Origin: Streptomyces cupreus
GTDB lineage: Bacteria > Actinomycetota > Actinomycetes > Streptomycetales > Streptomycetaceae
Assembly: GCF_014257025.1 (NCBI RefSeq)
Contig: NZ_JACMSF010000006.1
Coordinates: 1 to 64,000 of the forward strand
Direction: 5' to 3'
DNA length: 64,000 nucleotides
Within the stretch, counting starts at the first letter, position 1, and every line of letters starts with the position of its first letter. The notes under the pieces are model-generated. The model made no database searches, had not been told where the DNA came from, and saw only the letters and a list, made by a program, of their open reading frames with translations. Shown one piece after another: positions 7,800-15,030 of the stretch. The position numbers and the translations under genes were made by a program.

Positions 7800-9974
7800 G
7801 TGATTCACGAAGTGAGTGCTTCTTTGTCGATCGACCTGTCCAGTGAGAGCGCGTTCGACCTTCCCGAGCGACTGGCCGCCAAGGCCGATCCGGCTCTGAT
7901 CGCCGCCGACGAGCGGCACTTCGCGGCCATCGCCGAGAGCCTGGAACAGACCATCACCGAACTGTCCGAGCAACTGGCCGCCGAACTCAAGGCGCCCGGC
8001 GGCGCGGGCCGCGCGGCGATGGACCGGGACACGGAGGTCCACCGGCTCACCGGCCGGCTGCGCGCCCTGCGCCGCTTCGGACTCGACCTGGTCCTCGGCC
8101 ACATCGTCGCCGCGGACGAACCGGAGCCCGTGTACATCGGCCGGTTCGGCCTCACCGACAGCACCGGCCGCCGGCTGCTGCTCGACTGGCGCTCCCCCGC
8201 GGCCGAGCCGTTCTTCGCGGCCACCCACGGCAACCCGATGGGCCTCGCGAGCCGCCGCCGCTACCGCTGGAAGAGCGGCCGGATCAGCGACTACTGGGAC
8301 GAGGTGTTCACCGCCGACGGCCGCGAGGGCCATGCGGCACTCGACGACCAGTCCGCCTTCATCGCGAGCCTCGGCACCAACCGCTCGGACCGGATGCGCG
8401 ACGTACTCGCCACCATCCAGTCCGACCAGGACGCCATCGTCCGCGCCGGATCGCGCGGCGCCCTCGTCGTCGACGGCGGCCCGGGCACCGGAAAGACCGT
8501 CGTCGCCCTGCACCGCTCCGCCTACCTCCTCTACTCCGACCCCCGCCTCGGCCACCGGCGCGGCGGCCTGCTCTTCGTGGGCCCGCACCAGCCCTATCTG
8601 TCGTATGTCTCCGATGTCCTGCCCAGCCTCGGCGAGGAGGGCGTGCAGACCTGCACGGTGCGGGATCTCGTCGCCGAGGGTGCCGGGGCGCCGGAGGAGA
8701 CCGATCCGGAGGTGGCCCGTCTGAAGTCCTCCGCGGACATGGTGCGGGCGATCGAGAAAGCCGTCACGTTCTACGAGGAGCCGCCCACCGAGGGCATGAC
8801 GGTCAGCACCCCCTGGGCCGACGTCCGGCTCAGCGCCGCCGACTGGGCCGAGGCCTTCCAGGCCCCCGGACCGAGCACCCCGCACAACGAAGGACGCGAC
8901 CTGATCTGGGCGGAACTGGTCACGATCCTGCTGGACAAGCACGACGGCGACATCCCGCCCGAGCAGTTCCGCAGGGCGCTCCAGCACGACGCGGAGCTGG
9001 TCGAGACCCTCGACCGCGCCTGGCCGCTGCTCGAAGCCGCCGATCTCGTCGGCGACTTGTGGTCGGTCCCCGCCTATCTGCGGCTGTGCGCGCCCTGGCT
9101 CGCCCCCGACGAGGTCCGGCTGTTGCAGCGCAAGGCGGCCCCGCAGGCCTGGACGGTGTCCGACCTGCCGATCCTGGACGCGGCACGGCAGCGGCTCGGC
9201 GACCCGAAGGCGGCCAGGCGCAGGCGCCGGGCGCAGGCCGCCCTCGACGCCCAGCGCGACCGTATGGCCCAGGTCGTCGAGAACCTGATCGCGGCCGACC
9301 ACGACGGCGAGGGCCTGATGACCCAGCTGCGCCGCGAGGACTTCCGACGCAACCTGGTCGACGAGTCCGAACTGCCCACCGCGGACCCGGACTTGCTCGC
9401 AGGACCCTTCGCGCACATCGTCGTGGACGAGGCGCAGGAACTGACCGACGCGGAGTGGCAGATGCTGCTGCTGCGCTGCCCGTCCCGCAGCTTCACGATC
9501 GTCGGCGACCGCGCCCAGGCCCGGCACGGCTTCACCGAGACCTGGCGGGAACGGCTCGAACGGATCGGCCTTGACCGGGTCGAGGTGGCGTCCCTCAGCG
9601 TCAACTACCGCACCCCGGAAGAGGTGATGACGGAGGCGGAGCCGGTCATCCGGGCGGCGCTCCCGGACGCCAACGTACCGACGTCGATCCGGAGGTCGGG
9701 CATCCCCGTGCTGCACGGCCCGCTCTCGGACCGGGACGCGATCATCGAGAGCTGGCTCGCCGCGAACGACGACGGGATCGCCTGTGTGATCGGCGACCCG
9801 ACCTTCCGGGCCACCCCCCGGGTCCGGTCGCTGACTCCGGAACTGTCGAAGGGGCTGGAGTTCGACCTGGTGGTCGTGGTGGACCCGGAGAAGTTCGGCG
9901 AGGGCATCGAGGGAGCGGTGGACCGCTATGTGGCGATGACCAGGGCGACCCAGCGGCTAGTCGTCCTCACCTGA
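7800..9974 (+). CDS. helR: HelR, RNA polymerase recycling/rescue helicase
   Basis: The 724-residue UvrD/HelD-type ATPase has Walker A GGPGTGKT at 226-233, Walker B VVDEAQE at 541-547 and the helicase motif SVNYRTPEEV near 600. The N-terminal coiled-coil arm contains the RLAAKADPALIAADERHF segment. HelR proteins bind RNA polymerase, displace rifamycins and confer resistance; the RAE palindrome upstream favours HelR over housekeeping HelD. The start is uncertain: GTG at 7800 or GTG at 7812 are both possible, and neither has a clear ribosome site. The end overlaps the convergent small gene by 18 bp. Confidence 0.88.
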   Translation: MIHEVSASLSIDLSSESAFDLPERLAAKADPALIAADERHFAAIAESLEQTITELSEQLAAELKAPGGAGRAAMDRDTEVHRLTGRLRALRRFGLDLVLGHIVAADEPEPVYIGRFGLTDSTGRRLLLDWRSPAAEPFFAATHGNPMGLASRRRYRWKSGRISDYWDEVFTADGREGHAALDDQSAFIASLGTNRSDRMRDVLATIQSDQDAIVRAGSRGALVVDGGPGTGKTVVALHRSAYLLYSDPRLGHRRGGLLFVGPHQPYLSYVSDVLPSLGEEGVQTCTVRDLVAEGAGAPEETDPEVARLKSSADMVRAIEKAVTFYEEPPTEGMTVSTPWADVRLSAADWAEAFQAPGPSTPHNEGRDLIWAELVTILLDKHDGDIPPEQFRRALQHDAELVETLDRAWPLLEAADLVGDLWSVPAYLRLCAPWLAPDEVRLLQRKAAPQAWTVSDLPILDAARQRLGDPKAARRRRRAQAALDAQRDRMAQVVENLIAADHDGEGLMTQLRREDFRRNLVDESELPTADPDLLAGPFAHIVVDEAQELTDAEWQMLLLRCPSRSFTIVGDRAQARHGFTETWRERLERIGLDRVEVASLSVNYRTPEEVMTEAEPVIRAALPDANVPTSIRRSGIPVLHGPLSDRDAIIESWLAANDDGIACVIGDPTFRATPRVRSLTPELSKGLEFDLVVVVDPEKFGEGIEGAVDRYVAMTRATQRLVVLT

Positions 9975-10298
9975 TGTGTCGCGGGTGTGCTTGGCCTTCA
10001 TCCGGGCGTCCACCCGGTCGGCGGCGGCGACCTCCGCCCAGAAGCGGTGCGTGCTGACGAACACCGCGAGCTCGTGCTCGCGCTGCCGGAGCTTCTCCAC
10101 GGCTGCCTGCTCATCGGCGGTCCAGCCGGGAGAGGCGGGCCGCTCGATCTTCCGCCAGCCGTTGTCGTCACTGAATCCGTCCAGCGGCTCGACCGACCAG
10201 GGCAGCCGCTTGAGCAGGGCCGACAGCTCGGCCCTGACCTGATGCAGCTCCTCCTGACCGGCGAGGAGGTCACTCGGAAAGTCATAGGTCGTAGCCAC
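9957..10298 (-). CDS. hypothetical actinobacterial protein, 113 aa
   Basis: This acidic, mostly helical 113-residue protein has a central W-rich segment (LPWSVEPLDGFSDDNGWRKIERPASPGW) and then a long helix, EQAAVEKLRQREHELAVFVSTHRFW. No transmembrane segment, signal or known catalytic motif is seen. I recognise the type as a conserved Streptomyces hypothetical without a known function. It ends inside the last 18 bp of helR on the opposite strand. Codon bias is normal for the genome, which supports it being real. Confidence 0.7.
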   Translation of the reverse strand: MATTYDFPSDLLAGQEELHQVRAELSALLKRLPWSVEPLDGFSDDNGWRKIERPASPGWTADEQAAVEKLRQREHELAVFVSTHRFWAEVAAADRVDARMKAKHTRDTSGEDD

Positions 10299-10451
10299 GG
10301 CCGCAATGGTACGCCTGTTCGATTTTTGGTCGCGAGTTACTTCGCGGGGTTCATTCGAACGGGTGCGTGATGTCCTGAGCCGCCATTAGTTCGTACTCGG
10401 GAACCGACCCCACCCGGCCGAGAGACTCATCGCACCGCCCAAAATGGACCC

Positions 10452-10958
10452 ATGACCCCACTCTGGACCGCACGCCCCGAGACGACCGCCGACATCGACG
10501 CCGTCCGTGAGATCGTCCTCGCCGCGTTCGAGACGCCGCTGGAGGCCGACCTGGTGGACGCGCTGCGGACCGACGACGCCTGGATCGACGGCCTGTCCTA
10601 CGTCAGCACCGACACCGACGACGAACCCGTGGGCTACGCCCTGCTGACCCGCTGCCACATCGACGACGTACCGGCCCTGTGCCTGGCCCCCGTCGCCGTC
10701 CGCCCCGACCACCAGCGCACGGGCGCGGGCGGCGCGGCGATCCGGGCGGCCCTGAACGCGGCGCGGGAGAAGGGCGAACGCTTCGTGACGGTCCTCGGCC
10801 ACCCCGCCTACTACCCGCGCTTCGGCTTCACCCGCGCCTCCGCCCATGGCATCGGCGTGACCTTCGACGTCCCGGACGAGGCCTTGATGGCTCTCGCCCT
10901 GGGGGCCGATCCCCTGCCCGAGGGCACGATCCGCTACGCGAAGCCGTTCGGCGTCTGA
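10452..10958 (+). CDS. GNAT family N-acetyltransferase (YhbS-like)
   Basis: The 168-residue protein shows the GNAT core: an N-terminal TAxDIDAVREIVLAAF helix, the acetyl-CoA pyrophosphate loop VRPDHQRTGAGGAAI at about 88-102 (Q/R-x-x-G-x-G/A variant) and the conserved YYPRFGF at about 121-127, typical of the YhbS subgroup. The acceptor is unknown. It is a single gene; the 22 bp after it separate it from the convergent reductase gene. Confidence 0.85.
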   Translation: MTPLWTARPETTADIDAVREIVLAAFETPLEADLVDALRTDDAWIDGLSYVSTDTDDEPVGYALLTRCHIDDVPALCLAPVAVRPDHQRTGAGGAAIRAALNAAREKGERFVTVLGHPAYYPRFGFTRASAHGIGVTFDVPDEALMALALGADPLPEGTIRYAKPFGV

Positions 10959-10980
10959 CGGCGGCGGACGACGACGTGAA

Positions 10981-11877
10981 TCAGTACCCGGCAGCCCGAA
11001 GCTCCCGCACGAGACGGGCCGTAACGGGCACGGCGACGCCATACCGCTCCGCCGCACGCAGCAGCGCCCCGCCGATGGCGTCCAGCTCGATGGGACGACC
11101 GGCCTCGACGTCGCGCTGCATGGAGGACTTGGTCGCGGGCGGGAACGCGTCGTAGCGAGCGAGAGCCTGGGCAGGATGGGCGGGACCACCACACGCCCGA
11201 CTGACAGCAGCGGTCTCCTCGACGAGAGCGGTCAGCTCCTCCCGGTACCGCGTACGCACGTCACCCAACGGAAGCCGATACCGGGCGGTGAGCAGGGCGA
11301 AGGGCGCGAGGAAGGACATCTTCGCCCACAGGGCACCGGTCTCGTCCTCAAGCACACGGGTAGTGGGCCCGGCCTCCCCAAGAACCCGGGCCAGCGCGTC
11401 CAGCCGCTCACGGGACACGAGATCACCGGTGAGATCGATCTCGGCAAACGGACTCCCGTGCTCGATGACACCCGGGGCGACACGGGTGGACTCGACGCGG
11501 ATCACGCCAGGAGCGACAAGGTCCGGACGGTACCGATCACGCAGCACAGCAGGATGCTCGACACCATTGAGAAACGGTACGAGGAGGGCGTCGCCGAGAG
11601 CCTTGGCCGGAACCCGCTCCAGGGCCGCGTCGAGGGAGGTGTGCTTGACGGCGACAAGACAGGCGTCCACGGGTTCACGCAGAACGGTATCCGCTTCGAC
11701 GGGCGCCCCGAAGTCCCCGTAAAGCCCACTGCGCACCTGAATCCCGGAGTCCCGCAGGACGCCGACGGTCCCCTCGCCGGCCAGACAGATGACCCGGCAC
11801 CCGGAACGGGAGAGCAGCGCACCGAGTAGGCCCCCGATGCCACCGGGTCCGAGTATCGCGACGGTGAAGTCGGTCAT
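10981..11877 (-). CDS. ketopantoate reductase family oxidoreductase
   Basis: The 298-residue protein has an N-terminal NADP-binding Rossmann motif, ILGPGGIGGLLGALL (8-22), and the ApbA/PanE C-terminal helical domain with the K-x-x-x-N-type segment ALWAKMSFLAPFALLTA. It would reduce 2-oxo acids such as 2-dehydropantoate with NADPH. The classic panE Lys-x3-Asn pair is partly replaced (K-M-S-F-L), so it may act on a different 2-keto acid. I chose ATG at 11877, with AAGGGG upstream, over the ATG six codons earlier. Confidence 0.82.
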   Translation of the reverse strand: MTDFTVAILGPGGIGGLLGALLSRSGCRVICLAGEGTVGVLRDSGIQVRSGLYGDFGAPVEADTVLREPVDACLVAVKHTSLDAALERVPAKALGDALLVPFLNGVEHPAVLRDRYRPDLVAPGVIRVESTRVAPGVIEHGSPFAEIDLTGDLVSRERLDALARVLGEAGPTTRVLEDETGALWAKMSFLAPFALLTARYRLPLGDVRTRYREELTALVEETAAVSRACGGPAHPAQALARYDAFPPATKSSMQRDVEAGRPIELDAIGGALLRAAERYGVAVPVTARLVRELRAAGY

Positions 11878-11996
11878 GGATGTACACCCCTTCATCGGTC
11901 GGCCCCATCTGAGTCGGTGGCCGCCACGCGGCGATCATGACAGACCCGATGACCACTCGGGGGCGGATTGTCAGTGCCGCGAGTAAGACTGGACGC

Positions 11997-12227
11997 ATGT
12001 GCCGCAGCATCAAGACACTCCGCCCGCCGGTATTGCCCGAAGAGGCCACCGAAGACGAGATCAGGGCCGCCGCCCTCCAGTACGTCCGCAAGGTGTCCGG
12101 CTTCAGAGCCCCGGCCGCCCACAACAGGGACGTCTTCGACCGAGCGGTGGACACCATCGCCGAGGCCACGGCAGAGCTCCTGGCAGGCCTGGAGGTAAGA
12201 GGCCAGACAGCCCGCAAGGCCGGCTGA
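11997..12227 (+). CDS. DUF2277 family protein
   Basis: The 76-residue protein begins MCRSIKTLRPP and continues with ATEDEIRAAALQYVRKVSGF, the diagnostic DUF2277 pattern. It is a small helical protein of unknown function that is widespread in actinobacteria and proteobacteria. The start at 11997 matches the conserved family N-terminus; the frame is open 20 codons earlier. It is followed by a terminator shared with the convergent tRNA gene. Confidence 0.85.
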   Translation: MCRSIKTLRPPVLPEEATEDEIRAAALQYVRKVSGFRAPAAHNRDVFDRAVDTIAEATAELLAGLEVRGQTARKAG

Positions 12228-12231
12228 CGAA

Positions 12232-12262
12232 GAAGGCCCCGGCCATAACGGCCGGGACCTTC
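12232..12262. terminator. bidirectional intrinsic terminator
   Basis: GAAGGCCCCGGCC (12232-12244) pairs with GGCCGGGACCTTC (12250-12262), with one mismatch, around ATAAC. It stops the DUF2277 transcript from the left and the tRNA-Val transcript from the right. Confidence 0.75.
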
Positions 12263-12272
12263 TCCTCCGATG

Positions 12273-12344
<72 letters not shown>

Positions 12345-12511
12345 GGGATGAGTCGACAGCGTACCTTGCCCGGGGCACTGCCCCGCAAACCCAGGGGTTA
12401 ACCTCGCAAAGTCACGGTCCGAACCGCGAACTGACCGGCCCGTGTGTTCGTCCTTAACCGGTGGGAGAATGACAGCGCCGGGCAGGGCGGACCACAGCAC
12501 GGGAGAGGGAT

Positions 12512-13888
12512 GTGACGGCGACACCTTCGCAGTCGGACTCGCCGTCGGTGCCGCGCGCACCTCGTCAGGCATTCAAAGACACCCTCACCCTCGTCGGCCT
12601 GCCGCTGCTCGCCGCGCTCGTGCTGCCCGCCGCGTTCGCCGGCGGCGGCACCCGGCGCTGGTTCGGCGGGCGCGCCGAGAGTCAGCGGGCCGAGGCGCAG
12701 GCCGCGAAGGACGCCGCCGCGGCCGCGTTCTACGAACTCGACACCGCCCAGCGCGATCTGCGGATCTCGATCGAGACCATCACGGCCGTCGACGACTCCC
12801 CCGCCGCCCGTCGGGCGGTCACCGACTTCCAGGCGATCAGCCGGCGTATCGACGAGGCCAGCCATCAGTACATCGAGGCCGTCGACGCCCATGACCTCGA
12901 CCGGGACGATCTGGAGGCCTCGACCGCCGCGCAGGCGCGCACCGCGCTGACCAGGGCCAAGGAGGAGCTGGTCCGGGTCAAGGGGGAGCTGGACCGTTTC
13001 GGGGACGGGCTCGGGCCGCTGCTCGGCAAGGCGGAGACGCAGCTGGCCCGGCTGGCCCCCGCCGTGGAGCGCGCCCGGCAGGGGCTGCTCGCCGCGTCCA
13101 ACGCCCTGGATACCGCGCGGTCGTCGGGGCTGAAGGCGGACGACCTCGCGGCCCGGCTCGCGGCTCTGGCGCCGGAGCTGACCAGGCTGAACCAGGGTGC
13201 CGGGCAGCATGGCGTGCCGCAGACGCTGGAGCGGGCCGAGCGTGTCGCCCGGGAGGCCGAGGCGGTGCGCGTGGAGGCGGGCCGGCTGCCGGAGCGGGCC
13301 GCCGAGATCGATCATCGGCTGGTGTCCCTGCGGACTCGGGCGCAGGCCCTCACGACCCGTTCCGGGCAGGTCGAGCCGGTTCTGAGTGAGCTGCGGCGGC
13401 GGTTCACCGCGGCCTGCTGGCAGGATCTTCAGGGGGTGCCTGATCAGGCTGTGGAGAATGTGCGGCAGGCCGAGCTGAAGCTGAAGGAGGCGCAGGCGGC
13501 GCGGGACGAGCAGCGGTGGCCGGATGCCACGGCGCTGTTGTCCACGGTTCGGGCGCTGCTGAACTCCACGGACGAGTCCGTGTCGGCCGCCGGTGACCGG
13601 CTGCGGCGGCTGAACGCCGTGCAGAAGGATCCTGCCGCCGAGATCGACCGTACGCGGTTCGCGATCCGGGATGCGCAGCGGTTGGCGATGGCCGGGCGGA
13701 ACACGCCTGATCCTCGGCATGCCCGGCCGCTGGACGACTCCGTCGGTCGGCTGGAGCGGGCGGTCGGCACCCTGGAGGGGCGCCATCCCGACTACTGGCA
13801 CTTCTTGACGGAGATGGAAGCGGTGCGGCGGACCGTGGCTCGGGTCGTGGCGCAGATCCGTGGGGAGCGGGGTGCCTCCGGCGGTTAG
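12512..13888 (+). CDS. membrane-anchored coiled-coil protein, unknown function
   Basis: The 458-residue protein has a short N-terminal tail, one transmembrane segment (about 24-43, LTLVGLPLLAALVLPAAFAGG) and then some 400 residues of Ala/Glu/Arg-rich helix with heptad character, broken at YWHFLTEMEAVRRTV near the C-terminus. No catalytic motif is visible. Topology suggests a cytoplasmic or external rod tethered to the membrane, comparable in style to septation or polar-growth scaffolds, but I do not recognise the family. The start is GTG at 12512 with GGGAGAGGG upstream. The last codon overlaps the -10 box of the next gene. Confidence 0.75.
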   Translation: MTATPSQSDSPSVPRAPRQAFKDTLTLVGLPLLAALVLPAAFAGGGTRRWFGGRAESQRAEAQAAKDAAAAAFYELDTAQRDLRISIETITAVDDSPAARRAVTDFQAISRRIDEASHQYIEAVDAHDLDRDDLEASTAAQARTALTRAKEELVRVKGELDRFGDGLGPLLGKAETQLARLAPAVERARQGLLAASNALDTARSSGLKADDLAARLAALAPELTRLNQGAGQHGVPQTLERAERVAREAEAVRVEAGRLPERAAEIDHRLVSLRTRAQALTTRSGQVEPVLSELRRRFTAACWQDLQGVPDQAVENVRQAELKLKEAQAARDEQRWPDATALLSTVRALLNSTDESVSAAGDRLRRLNAVQKDPAAEIDRTRFAIRDAQRLAMAGRNTPDPRHARPLDDSVGRLERAVGTLEGRHPDYWHFLTEMEAVRRTVARVVAQIRGERGASGG

Positions 13889-13897
13889 TCTGTCGGC

Positions 13898-14107
13898 ATG
13901 CCTCGCTATGAGTATCGGTGCCGGACGTGCGGTGACACCTTTGAACTGAGTCGGCCCATGGCTGAGTCCGGCGACCCCGCTGCCTGCCCTGTGGGGCATG
14001 ACGACACGGTGAAGTTGTTGTCGACGGTGGCTGTGGGTGGCACGGCGAGTGCGAGTGCGCCCGCGCGTCAAGGGGGCGGCTGTTGCGGTGGTGGGTGCTG
14101 CGGCTAG
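13898..14107 (+). CDS. FmdB-type zinc ribbon protein
   Basis: The 69-residue protein has the FmdB/CxxC-CxxxxC putative regulatory fold: MPRYEYRCRTCGDTFELSRPM at the N-terminus, then CPVGH. The C-terminal CCGGGCCG tail is a second Cys cluster. Function is unknown; family members occur as small zinc-binding regulators. TAGTCT lies 6 nt before ATG, so the mRNA may be leaderless, and the box overlaps the stop codon of the coiled-coil gene. Confidence 0.85.
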   Translation: MPRYEYRCRTCGDTFELSRPMAESGDPAACPVGHDDTVKLLSTVAVGGTASASAPARQGGGCCGGGCCG

Positions 14108-14127
14108 TCGGCTCACTGCGGGTGCGT

Positions 14128-14200
14128 GGGGGCTGGTCGCGCACACGCGGCGGAGCCGCACATTGATACAGCCCCGCGCCCCTTATAGGGGGCTTTGGCC
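14128..14200. repeat. Streptomyces intergenic repeat (GGTCGCGCA...CCCCGCGCCCC family)
   Basis: The segment contains CTGGTCGCGCACACGCGG and then CAGCCCCGCGCCCCTTATA. The outer blocks match the arms of the palindrome at 16750-16851; the middle holds a different ACGCGGCGGAGCCGCA insert. From memory this family is present in many copies in Streptomyces intergenic regions. It lies between the convergent zinc-ribbon and HAD genes. Confidence 0.65.
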
Positions 14201-14217
14201 CCCATACCCCCGAACGA

Positions 14218-15030
14218 CTACTTCGGCGCCTGCGTCTCCCTCAGGAACTCCCTGAGAATCCTCTCCCCCGCCAGCACCCCCCGCTCCGGCAGCGAGCTGA
14301 TCCCCGGCGCCGTCCACTCCGCGTCCGCCAGTTCCCCGTGCCCGGGGCGCCAGCCCTTGTCCGCCGCGAGGAGCAGGTCCGCGTCGAGGAGTGAGTCGCC
14401 TGCCGCCAGCGTCAGGTCCGCGCCTGTGCGTCGGGCCAGTTCATGCATCGCCGCGCTCTTGGTCAGCGGCTTGGGTACGGCGTAGATCTTGCGGCCCTGG
14501 AGCGAGACCGTCCAGCCTCGGTTCTCCGCCCATACGGCGAGTTCCTTCACCCAGTCCTCGGGCAGCAACTCCCGTTCTACGACCAGGTAGGCGAAGAAGT
14601 CCTCGGCGACCCGGTGCTTGCGTACCCACATCGGGTCCGCCGTCGCCATCAGATGCTCGCGGACCTCGTCGAGGGGTGCGCACTCCTCGGCCAGTCGGGC
14701 CCTGACCCGGGCCTGCCATTCGGGGTCGGAGACGCCGTCCACCAGGAGGTGGCCGCCGTTGGCGCAGATCGCGTACTTCGGGGGCGGGCCGGGGAGGTTG
14801 ATGCGCTGGTACTGCTTGCGGGTGCGGGTCGTGGTCGGTACGAAGAGCGCCGCGTCGCCGAGTTCCGCCAGCAACTGCGAGGCCGTTTCGGTCATGTACG
14901 ACAGGGGCTTGCTCTCGTGCACCTCCACGCACAGCAGCCGGGGCGCCCGCGCGTCCGGCATGGTCAGCGCGAGGGCCGCCGAGGAGTAGATGAGGGTACG
15001 GTCCAGATCGCTCGCCACCAGCACCGGCAT
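14218..15030 (-). CDS. HAD-family phosphatase of the Ter-associated module
   Basis: The 270-residue Cof-type HAD phosphatase has motif I ASDLDRTL at 6-13 (nucleophile D8), a large C2-type cap and motif IV AAGDSLLDADLLLAAD near the C-terminus. In known Ter systems a HAD phosphatase of this type accompanies phosphoribosyltransferase and aldolase genes in making a nucleoside-like product. The ATG at 15030 shares its A with the TGA stop of the upstream phosphoribosyltransferase gene (TGATG), which implies translational coupling. Confidence 0.85.
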   Translation of the reverse strand: MPVLVASDLDRTLIYSSAALALTMPDARAPRLLCVEVHESKPLSYMTETASQLLAELGDAALFVPTTTRTRKQYQRINLPGPPPKYAICANGGHLLVDGVSDPEWQARVRARLAEECAPLDEVREHLMATADPMWVRKHRVAEDFFAYLVVERELLPEDWVKELAVWAENRGWTVSLQGRKIYAVPKPLTKSAAMHELARRTGADLTLAAGDSLLDADLLLAADKGWRPGHGELADAEWTAPGISSLPERGVLAGERILREFLRETQAPK

